This document shows, piece after piece, positions 48,701-60,700 of a DNA stretch of 64,000 nt (positions are counted from its first letter, which is position 1; each line of letters opens with the position of its first letter). This stretch comes from Sarcocystis neurona (Eukaryota > Apicomplexa > Conoidasida > Eucoccidiorida > Sarcocystidae): NCBI GenBank assembly GCA_000727475.1, contig KL647292.1:3880609-3944608 (forward strand), in the 5' to 3' direction. Position numbers and translations under genes: made by a program. The notes beneath the pieces were generated by a model. It was not told where the DNA came from. It did not search any database and saw only the letters and a program-made list of their open reading frames with translations.

Positions 48701-51700
48701 GTGGGTAGAGAGAGCACAAACGTGCACGAAAACTTGCAGACGCAACGCAGCAGCACGCGCTCGTCAAGGTAAACGTCTGGTGTATAGACAGCCCATCAAC
48801 TCGCGTCTGCTTCGGTGAGGTGTACAGACAGCACATCGACTCGCGTCTGCTTCGGCGAGGTGTACAGACACCACATCAACTCGCGTCTGCTTTGCTGAGG
48901 GGTACAGCGTACGTAGTGGAGTCGCGAGGTCTCGCCCATAGGTGCGCAACACACCAGCAAAACGCCAGCGTTTAACGTTAAGATACACAACAAAAGTATG
49001 TGAGGCAAGTTTCTCCCTGTCTCCGTCTCCCCGTCTCCGTCTCCCTGTCCGTGCCCCCTGGCTCCGTCTCCCATGTGCAGATCTGCTTCGTTTTCTTCGT
49101 GTCTCCCCTCCTGTCTTCCCACACCCCCCCCGTTTCCCCACCCGGATCTCTGCGCGTGCAGGTTCGCCACACAGTCACGCCCGTCTCAGCGCCGGAGGGA
49201 AGGGAAAGAATTTATATACATATATTTACATATATTTAATTCTTCTTATATACACATATATATATGTATATTTTCATATATACATATATGTTTACAAATG
49301 CATGAAGGACATACGTCCCTCATATGAAGTAAATGCGGACAATATTACAGCGATATGCATGTCACCTTGTTGAGGAGCTTGCGCATGTGTATGGCAGTGT
49401 ACCTATGGCCGTTATGCAACGTGGGCACCTACAGCGCGTCAAATATACATATATATGACTGACACGCCTGTATACGTGTGTGTGTATGGTTCATATACAT
49501 ATATATGTAGGGCGTCAGGTGCCTCCACATAGAGCACTGCATACATGTAAGTATGTGCAGGGATATGCGGTGGCCTGCCAGTATCTCCGAGCTAGTATAA
49601 TCGACTCGTGTACAGCAGTGTACTTCTGTAGAGCTGTCCAGAGGACGTTGTACACATGTTAGTCTTCGTTCACCTACTAGGAAACTTGTCAATCTCGTAT
49701 GTACGTAAAAACGGGCGTACATACGTACAGAGCAGGCGTGTAGCCTCCAGAGTTACACACTAGTGTACACACGTAGAAGTCCCCTGTGTAGGTGCACATA
49801 CCTAGGATACCGTCGTGCGTATATACACATACATATGTATATATATATGTGTGTTAAGGTGGGCGTGGACGCAGTCTAGGCAGCGTCTATCTCCGGGTAG
49901 TCGCGTCGATGGCTGTGAAAGCGTCGATATCACCACCGACACACCAGCATGATAGCAGCAGCAGCAGCAGGAAGAGCCACAGCAGCAGCGAATAGTAGAA
50001 AAGCAGAAGAAGAAACAGCCGATGCTGCGGCAGGACAGCGGAAGCCTCGAGAGTTGCAAGAGTGTAACTGAACGCCCTGCGCCCGGCCGACTGACAGAAC
50101 GTACCGACGCAGCTGCCTTCATAACAAGAGGAATCCATATATATATATAATTTAGAGAGATAAGAAAGCGTGCGTCAGTCACAGGGCGGCAGTGATAAGA
50201 GGCAAGAGAAGGAAGCACGTAGGACGGGCCGCGCATGCAAGGACGCAGGAGTGGGGCGGTGAATTACCAAGGCAGCGAGCGCGCGCATGCGGCAGTACGG
50301 CTCCTGGAGCCACACAGCGAAGCGTCTGAGAGTTACGCTGCTGCTCGTCCCTTCCGTTGTTTCTGCTGCTCTGCAACGGAAGAGAAAGGGACGCAAAGTG
50401 AGGGACGGGAGGGACGGTGCAAGGCCGGAACGCGGAGTGTACATACACCGAACGCGGGGTGTCCATACACCAGAAGTGAGACCAAAGTGCAGGCACCCGA
50501 CTCGCGACATATGTACATGAGCCCAAAGTGGAGTGCGTTCGAACAAAGGTCTGTCCGCACACATCACACGACGGGGTGTACGCACACCAGCAGACGAAGT
50601 GTACATACACCAGAGGACAGGGTGTACGCGCAGCAAAAGACCGGGTGTATGGAGAGAGAAGGGAAGAAAAAGAGGAAGAAAGAAAAGGAGAAAGCAAGAA
50701 AAGAATTGACGCGTGGGCACTGGCGACTAATATACTTTGTGCATGCGTATGAGAATCTCTCTTGACTGCATGTGGATGTCAGTAATAATACAGAGGGAGA
50801 CGGAGACAGAGAGAGACGGAGACGCGGAGAAAACTGCTGTGGGGTCGCCGCTCTACGTCAATGCCAGACATGGGCGTCACTATCTCAAAAGCCGGCTGCC
50901 GGTAGGCACCGGGCCGCAGAGAGCAGCAGGAGCACTACCATGGGCAGGCAGCAGCTGTTTCAGCAGGCACATGCACAGAGGCTCGCATGCAGCCGCACGC
51001 CCCTCGAGCGAGAGGAGACGGAAAAGCAGCAGCCGCAGGCGCAGGAAGACCACCCCCCCCCCCTCCCCCCGCCGTTGCTCTGGCAGCAGACTCTGCGGCC
51101 ACGTGGCTCCCACAAGACGCTACGCCATTTCACACACATACACACGGCGTCGCGTTCCGACTTTTTCTTCCAAAAGAAGCCACGCAGAAGCCACTCACAC
51201 TGGGCTCTTTTTCTGTCTCTGTCTCTGTCTCTTTACGTGTGTGTGTGTGTGTGTGCACGACCCATCCAAGAAACGCGCAGCTACACACACCCGTACATAT
51301 ATACGCATCCCTATATATCGACATATATATATATTTATATGTATAGGAGCTGGACAGACAACAGACTAAATACACAAAGGCACTCACAGACACACACAGA
51401 GACAGACATACATATATACATATACCTATATATCTACATATATACGTATAACAGCTAGACAGAGAACAGACTGAATATACCCACACACCCCGTACAAATG
51501 CACACGAAGACATAGACCGTGTGTAGACACTGGCCGGCAGATATGTTTGGGTGAGTAGTACTCGTGAACTGCTGGAGAAACGCATGCGGCTGATTGGTCT
51601 CCTCCTGCGGCAGTTCTGCAGAACTCTACGCCTCTCTCTGACTGCGAACGTCAGACAGATATGCATACTTACATGGATACGCATACACATATGGATATAC

Positions 51701-54700
51701 GTATATAGATGAATACGTATATAGATGAATATGGATACACACATGGATACAACATACATGCGTACCTATGTAGACTCATATCTACATATGTGTGGATATA
51801 TCCATGTATATATATGTGTGTGCGTGCACTTGGAGGACATGCATGGATATGTATGTTTGTATATGAGGATGGATATATATGCACATGTACGGATATGTAT
51901 AGGGATACAAATGGAGATATACAGGGGTATACATCTATACACGGATATATACAGATTTACACAGAGATACATATATATGGATATACGGCTATTTTTACAT
52001 ACACATATAAAATATATATATGGATAGCTCTGCGTGCGCTTCTATAAGATATACACGTGTGTACATGTGCAGTTGGGGTCCTTCATCTCTGCAGACAGAA
52101 GTGTAGGTGCGTAAGTTCGATCTCAGCAGATGGCGGAGATGCTGGCGCGTCAACACGCACGTGTCTGTCTGTGATATGTCCCTGAAGAGAGACAGCAGAA
52201 GAAAGGGAGACCAGAATGACAGAAAGATGCAAGAGAAAGGAAAAGAAAAGAGAGACGGCAAGGTCTGCAGGCATTGCGGCGTCTCTGCGGATGTCCAGGC
52301 GCAAGCAAAACGTGGCCACGCAGGTGCATGTGTGCCGTTGCGTCGAGACGCCGGTCGCCGGAAGTCCACGTATAGGGAGAGGACGTCGGTCTAAACAAAT
52401 CCCTCCCCCCCCCCACACAGAGAGACGGAGACACGGAGACGCAGACGGAGACGCATGCACACAGAGACGGAGACGGAGACAGACCCACGCACACAGGCAG
52501 GGGAGGGGAGACCCAGGAGGCTGCCTGCTTGTCTGTAGAAAGCGGCCTCAAATAGCCGTAGAAACACACAACATATATATGTTCGTGTGTGCCTGTATGT
52601 GTAGATTTTGTATATGGCAAGGAAGGCACCACACAGGGCCACACACAGACGGAGATACTACTGGTGGACTTCTGTCTCTTCAAGCAGACCCCCGCTGGAG
52701 ATGGGCAGTTGTGTGTCTCATCCTCACGACTGTGATTGCCAGTGCACATCCATATATTCAGCATATATATGTCTATTCAATATAGATCGTATACAACTCA
52801 TATATGTGGAGACTCGAGGTGCTGCCTGCAGGGGATCACACAGACACATACGTACACGTAAACATATCAAAACACGCCTATACATATTTGTATGTATGTC
52901 TGTGGATGTTGTCAGTAGACACATGCCTCTGCGCGGGGCGAACACACATATAATATATACATGCATATCCACGTATATAGAGATAGAGACGCCCATGTAT
53001 ATGCATATGAGGGACAAGGGTACAATAGGAGAGACAAAGGAGACGGCGAGGAAGTGAAGAGGAAGAAGGAAAGGAACCTCACCGCAGCACGTCGAGCTCC
53101 ACAGCAGCAATCAACTTATAGTATTCCTGCAGCTGCTCCTGCATGCACTGCTGGAACGCGTCAAACATAAGACTGCTGCTGCCGCTGCTGCTGGTCCCTC
53201 CTCCTCTTCCTTCTCCTCTTTTTCTGCCGCCTCGGGGTGTTGCAGCAGCAGCCGCTCCTGCCGCTGCCACCACCGCGCTGCCGCCACTTCCGCCGTCCTG
53301 GGGACGCTGCTGCTGCTGCCTTCTTCTCCACCTGTCGCTCTGCAGTCCTCCGCCTCCTCCCTCTGCTCTGTCCGGCTCCTGCTGTTGTTGCACCAGCCCA
53401 CAAGCAACACCGCCCAAAACACCGTGCAGTCCAGCAAAGATCGCACGCCCAGAAATATGTACGTGTGTGTAAGAATATATGCATATTCACGTACATCTAC
53501 ACATATGTATATGCACGCGTAGAGAAGGGCGGGGCGCGTAGACGTCCCTCTGCACGTGCACATACATGTATATGTGTGTATATGTGTGAATGTATGCAAG
53601 CACACGTGTATATGTGTATATACGTGTAGGTGGAGAGGTGCAGAGATAGACAGACGGGAAGACAGTTCGACAGCGGGAGAGACACAGAGAGACAGCAGCA
53701 ACAGAGGAACAGAGGGAGACGGAGAAATGAAAGGGAGACTGCAAGAGAGACATCGTAGAGATGGGAGGACGGACAGCGCAGGCGAAGAGCCGGAAGACCG
53801 GGGCAGAGACTGGAAGACACAGAGGCCGAGAACACAGAGACACAGAGACAGCAAGAAGAAAAAGTAGAAGAGTTGGCAGAAGGGAGAAAAAGAAGCGCAC
53901 GAGAGAAAAGGAACATCAAAAACAGAGGACGAAACTGGGAGACATATACATATATATATATATATATATATAGACNNNNNNNNNNNNNNNNNNNNNNNNN
54001 NNNNNNNNNNNNNNNNNNNNNNNNNNNNNNNNNNNNNNNNNNNNNNNNNNNNNNNNNNNNNNNNNNNNNNNNNNNNNNNNNNNNNNNNNNNNNNNNNNNN
54101 NNNNNNNNNNNNNNNNNNNNNNNNNNNNNNNNNNNNNNNNNNNNNNNNNNNNNNNNNNNNNNNNNNNNNNNNNNNNNNNNNNNNNNNNNNNNNNNNNNNN
54201 NNNNNNNNNNNNNNNNNNNNNNNNNNNNNNNNNNNNNNNNNNNNNNNNNNNNNNNNNNNNNNNNNNNNNNNNNNNNNNNNNNNNNNNNNNNNNNNNNNNN
54301 NNNNNNNNNNNNNNNNNNNNNNNNNNNNNNNNNNNNNNNNNNNNNNNNNNNNNNNNNNNNNNNNNNNNNNNNNNNNNNNNNNNNNNNNNNNNNNNNNNNN
54401 NNNNNNNNNNNNNNNNNNNNNNNNNNNNNNNNNNNNNNNNNNNNNNNNNNNNNNNNNNNNNNNNNNNNNNNNNNNNNNNNNNNNNNNNNNNNNNNNNNNN
54501 NNNNNNNNNNNNNNNNNNNNNNNNNNNNNNNNNNNNNNNNNGGGAGACATATACATATATATATATATATATATATAGACATCCATATACATACATATAT
54601 GTATATATACATATACATATATACATATATATATATACATATAGACATATATATATATATACATATATATATACCTACATATACACATACATATATATAT

Positions 54701-57700
54701 ATATATGTTTACGTATATGTGTACAGTCTACAAGCACAGATACAGAGATACAAGTACACATATATATATATATATGTGTATGTGTGTGTGAGAAGATGTA
54801 TATATAGAGAGATGCGCAGACAAGAAGGCGAACGTGTAGGGAAAGTGAAGGAAGCGGCGGCAAGAGAAGGGAGACCCCCTTTTCTCTGACCATGAAAAAG
54901 AGGAGGTCGGGGAGAAGACGGAGAAGCGGGGAAGAAATGGAGAAGAACCGGAGGAGATCCGAAAGACAGCAGCACGACAGAAGGACGGACGTCGGAGGAA
55001 TATTCAACGACAGACGGCGGAGAAGAAAAGGACGAAACAGCAAGGAAGGGAAATGCAGAGGAAGAAGCTACCAGGGGGGGCCCAGTCGGCGACCAACCAG
55101 ACAGACGAAGGACAGAAAGAAAAGAAAGCAAAAGAGGAAGAGGGGGAAGTCCACGAAATTGTGACAGAAACACGAAACGCGTTAAAGTGCGGATGTGAGC
55201 ATATATATATATATATATATAGATATATATATATGTATACTCTCTCACTCTCTATTTGCGCAGATATATATAGAGACATACACATAAGCTTTCTCTGTAT
55301 ATATATTTATATATATGTATACTACCTCACTCTCTCTATGCGCATACATGTACCCTCCACATATATACATACACACGTGTGTATAGAGATATACATAAGC
55401 TTTCACTGTATATATGCATATATGTGTACTACCTCACTCTCTATGTGCACATACATATGTAGAGAGATACACATAAGCTGTCTCTGTATATATGTATATA
55501 TATAGATATATATATATGTATATGGAGCTTTCTTCTCTCTTCACACAAGTATTCTGTATATACATAACTATTTGATGGTATATGTGTGAACATATACAGT
55601 AAAAACATATATATATATATATTTATGAATGGATGTATATATATGTAATATGTGTGAGTGCCATGCGAGATGAAACGCCGTGCCACACTCCTCAACAGGT
55701 GTGCGTTACATGATCTTCTCATGTATATACACACATGTGTATACGCATATATTTCTGCTCTTCTTCTTCTTCTCTGTCTCTCTGCACATAAACCTACATA
55801 TACATATATATATAAGCATATATGTATGTATGTATATCTTGCCCCCTCTCTCTGTATATATACATATATACGTCTGTGTAGGCCTGTGTAATTCGAACTC
55901 TGTCTCTCTGTTGGTGGACGATGCGTCTCTCTTCCTTCCCGTCTGTACACTGCAGCACGTGAATTTCTTCTTCGGCACTGCGTTCCTCCGCTTCCTGCTG
56001 CTGCTGCTTCTGCTCCTCCTCCTGTCTCTCCGTGTGCTGCTGCTGTTCCTGCCCCCCCTCCTCCTGGCGCTGCTGCTTTTCCCCTCCCTTCTCCTGCTGT
56101 CGCTGCCTCTCTTCTCCCCCCTGCTGCTGCTCCTGCTCCTGCTGCTTCTCCTCTCTCTCCTCCTCCTGCTGCGGCTTCTCCTCCTCCTCCTCTGCTGCTG
56201 CTGCACCTCTCCTTGTTTTCCCTCCTCCTGGTGCTGCTGTGACTGCTGCCCTGCGCTTCCCTGGGGAGCTGCTGCTGCTGTGCTGCAACTGCTGCTGCTG
56301 TGCTGCGACTGCTGCTGCTGTGCTGCGACTGCTGCTGCTGTGCTGCGACTGCTGCTGCTGTGCTGCGACTGCTGCTGCTGTGCTGCGACTGCTGCTGCTG
56401 CTGACGGTTGGCTCCCGAACGACTCACCGGCGGAAGGGGAGGGCAGAACCGCAGTGCCTCGACCATCCGACGGTAGAGGCAGCCCAGGCCACACAAATGG
56501 GAGACGAGGGCTCTGAGGCTGTTCGAAGCTCGCACCTGCAGTCACCACGCCCGCAGCCATGTCCACCACTTCTGCTTCACGTTTCTTCTCTCAAGAGAAT
56601 GCGACAAATTTGTCAACTTCTACCGACGACAGGGGTGTAGAACAGACAAACAGCTTCCTTAGACAGAACGGCTCGCCAACGCGCCGGTCATGAACACGAG
56701 TTCACAAATACGAACATGCACATATGTATACATAGACGTTTGTATGTACACATATACATACGTATAAATATATGTATGGGTACATGATTGTGTATACATA
56801 GAGGTCCACGTAGGTGGATTTGCTTATACTTCTAGATACTTGTAGATATACCAGGATACATGTAGAGACAGAGAGAGACCACGGGAGAGAAGTGCGCATA
56901 AAACGTATGAAGAAGTAAATTGATGTTGCATGTACAGACCTGTGCGACACTTCGTATTTCTGTGTAAAAACGTATTCTCTACATAGACCCACTAACGTAC
57001 GAACTTGGGAAAGCGTGGAAATACACATATATATACATATGCATGCATCCCCATAAGTACATACATACTACCATATACATATATATAAAATATGGACACC
57101 CAACATCTGCGTGTGTGTGTGTGTGTGTGTGCGTCTGTACGTTCATATATACACGTATACATGCATATATGTATAGTGTGTGTGTGTATATATATATGTG
57201 TTCAATACGCATGCATCTGAGTATAGGCGCATGGGCCGATGATTATATACTACAAGCAGTAGGACGCGCCTATACGGGTCCGTAGTATAGGCGCGTCTCA
57301 AGGCGCTAGTAGACGTACATATGCGCACAGATAAAGAGACGTACGTAGGCATGTATAAGAATTCTTCTACATATATACACACGTATGAGGAGCTGAACAC
57401 GTGTACGCAAATCTTAGAAATTTACACGTATGCATGTAAGAGAGAGAGACACGCACATACATATATATACGTGAATGACACGTAGATATATATGTACGTA
57501 TTTACACATGTGTGTGTGTGTACTACATACGCATGCATATATTGTACACACATGTGTGTGAATCCTAGGTATACACATATGTGAGTAAGATAGGATGCGA
57601 ATACCTCTCCTTTCATGAGTGCGGAGATCAAGAGTGGCATATCCACTCTTGATATGCCACTCTGTATGCGTGTGTGTGTGGGTGTCTACATATGTATGTG

Positions 57701-60700
57701 TTGTCATGCAGTCGTATATGCGTCGAGGAGGCTGCTCTGCATGTAGACGTGTATAGATAGGGAATGCGGAAGATTATGGAAGGCGAAGAAGGAGGTGCGC
57801 AGATGTAGACAGCCGCGAGGGCGCGGAGTCGCAGCAGAGAAGGAGGACAGCAGAAGCGCCGGGGGCATGCAGTTTGCGCATTAGCAGCAGCAGCAACAGC
57901 AGCAGCAGCTACAGCACGCCGGCAGGCAGCAGGCAGACACGAGACGGCGGGCGGGCAGCAGCCACCACCTCGGCCGCGCGTTTTCCTCGGTGTTTACTTG
58001 ACAGCAGCAGAAGAAAAAGCAGCAGCAGCAGCCGTGATGCTTCGACGAAGAGCAACAGCAGCAGCTGCAGCAGCTTCAGTTCTTCGTGCGTGCTCAGCCA
58101 CACCTCGAAAAGATGCACCAGCAGCAGCAGCAGTTCAGACAGCAGACGCAGTCCCTTAGGAGAGGGAGAAGAAGCGACGTTTCCCAGAAGAAACAGCAGC
58201 AGCCTCGCCGAACAGCAGCAGCCTCGCTGAACAGCAGCGGCAGGACGAGCGTCTCTCCCACCACCACGGGCTCAGTCTTTCCACCTGCTGCAGCAGCACC
58301 AGCGGCTTGTCACCACGAGGAGCGGCAGACGTGCGTAAGAACAGCAGCAGCAGTCCTCTCAACAGCAGCAGCGACGGGTAGCAGCAGGGGGCAGCAAACG
58401 CCTCCTCGTACAACACAAGCCACGAAAATCAGACAGCAGCGGTCCCCACATGTATCACAAGCAGCAACAGTTGCCTTCCCGTTGCGAAAGTGTTAGCAGC
58501 AGCCTGGACGCCACAGCAAAGCCCCCTCGCAGTCGCAGCAGCGGAACCCTTGCCCCGTCTCCTACCCCACCAGCTCTGTAGCAGCAGCAGCAGCACCCCA
58601 TAGCCGCAGCAGCGTCACGCTGCAGCAGCAGCAGCAGCATCACGCAGCAGCATCACGCAGCAGCATCAGGCAGCAGCAGTAGCAGAGCAGCTTAGGGTGG
58701 ACTTACTCTAGGGGAGAGGAGATAGACTTGTAGCTTCGAGTCAAAAGTGATGTGCAGGCCGTCGATTCCTGCGTCACACATAACCCAGCAGTCTGCAAAG
58801 TAGGACAGTGACTTCCCTGCTGCTCTCTTTCTCTCTTCGAAAAGCAGAGACGCAACGAAGTGGCAAGAGAAGAAGAAATGCAGAGGTCCAGAGAGGTGGC
58901 TGTGCAGAGCTGCCCCTTCCTGTCACAAATCCACACACGTGCAGATTCGGCCACGAAGAATATCTTCTCCGTTTTCCCCCCTTCGTGGTTCTCTCGTTAC
59001 CTCTCACTCGCTACGTACTCCTTCAGATAAAACATGTACACACGCGTATACATCTGGATAGCTGCGCATGCAGTCAGACGCATACTTGCGTCACACAGAT
59101 ATATATAATATATATATACGTACGTATTATATACATATATATATAGGTACACATATCTGTTTGTGTGTGGAGGTCACTCGGCTGCTGCTGCTGCTGTTGC
59201 TGATCGTTCTCTGATGGAGGCGGCTGCTGCATCCCGGTAGAGGCGCTGCTTCTGCTGCTGCAGCCAGACGCACATACTCAGAGAAGTGGAAGGACTGTCT
59301 ATTGCAACATCCACATAGATCGACGAATACGAAGAGACAGAGAGACATAAGTTACACCTATTTACGCAGAAACACGTATGTATGTAGTAGTGCTCGCAGT
59401 AGTAGTAGTAGTAGCGGCGTCCTCCCCACAGGTCAGGGAAAGTGCAGAGGAACATACGCAGCGGTACTAGTAATGCTTCCTAGACAAACCACGCGTCTAT
59501 AAAGGAAATGAGAGAGCGCTCGATAAGAGCTGTACAGAGAAATATATATATATATGTATGGACGGGCATTCCAGAGCTCTGCATGCCCCAAGAAGTGGCA
59601 GAGAGGCACCCCGATGCAGCAGCTGAGCACAAGAGAAGGGAGACTACGGGGTGCATGCGTCGCTCTGCTGGGCAAACGACCGCTGCTCCGCGCGCGTGGC
59701 TTCGGGTGTACCTACACCACCCCTTCGTCCTCTCGCCCAACGGCGGTAGCTACCTCCCTCTTCTTACGACGACGAGGACGAGACACACACATACATGCAT
59801 GCACACGCATAGGAGTCTGGCTTGTATATATGCATGTAGGGGCAAGACACTCCTGGGTATACGTGAATGGATGTACATATATACATGACAGAAGAACATC
59901 CCATGTGTATATATATATGTGTATACATGTGCGACAAATCCGTGTACGTATGTCACAGGATATCCACGCCTGCGTAGACAGAAGTCTTTGCTGTATATAT
60001 ATGCCTGCGCTCTTAAGCGGGGGTGCATGCACAGCCTGAGGGACGCAAGGAAGCCAACGCAAGAGAAAAGAGTGGATATGGGTGGGTACTCCCCCCAAGG
60101 AGATGCTGCTGTTCTGGCCCGTAGAACCTTGCGCGGCTATGACTCTCTGTCTAGATACAAATGCTCCAGTATACGTCCACTTCTGCAGAGAAACAGGTGA
60201 AGCATTGCCCGTAGTCATACAGACACACAGATAGCAGACGTATACAGGTGTACACATATATATATACGTATATACGTATACGTGGATACAAGTACATACT
60301 ACGCAGATACGCAGACATACGCACATGTATATATATATATATTCATATGTGGAACCTAGACATATACGCAGACGTATGTATGTGTATAATTTACGCACAC
60401 GAGCACTACGTGGGAATGAAGAGACGTGTCGGCGCTTTCAGGGTGGCTGAGTTTTTTATTGCTGGGCAGCCCGACATATGAGCTGGTGAATTACGAGTAG
60501 ACGTATGGTAGGTACCCCTGGGCTGCAGTAGAGAATATTGCTTCTGCCACACCGAGGCGGATGCGGCCTAAATCAAGAACTCTTCTCTTGCCGTAAACTG
60601 CTGCGGCTACTCTTCCTCGTGCTGCTCCAGCTGCTGATGCTTCCTCGCTCCCCTGCTCCTTTCGCTCGTACTGCTGCTGCTGCTGAAGTTGCCATCGCTT

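Larger units (their letters stand above)
43217..50938 (-). other. largest GCP intron, 7.7 kb of mixed repeats
   Basis: From low to high coordinates it contains a CTACTCCTCCTGCTGTCTTG array, a coding-like but unsupported stretch at 43.9 to 44.8 kb, a TAC/ACT satellite, CTG-rich DNA at 47.1 to 47.6 kb, TA repeats, a 40-bp triple repeat and a palindrome cluster. No GCP segment is missing at this position, so nothing conserved is expected here. A nested gene cannot be excluded. Confidence 0.7.
53382..56427 (-). other. GCP intron with second assembly gap, TA and CTG minisatellites
   Basis: Contains GA-rich unique DNA, (TA)n, the gap, three similar CTCACTCTCTATGTGCACATA/ATAAGCTTTCTCTGTATA units at about 55,230, 55,320 and 55,430, and CTG/CTCCTG-rich DNA from 55,990 to 56,405. 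No exon was recognised. Confidence 0.75.

Noticed and set aside
48780..48899. Three 40-bp repeats as a CRISPR-like array
   Set aside because: The copies are directly adjacent with no variable spacers, and the setting is a eukaryotic intron.
58707..58768. Resemblance of [14 protein letters not shown] to the UPF0183/PHAF1 family
   Set aside because: The neighbouring exons ([10 protein letters not shown] upstream, [14 protein letters not shown] downstream) and the phases fit the GCP N-terminus exactly, and no other PHAF1 block was found.
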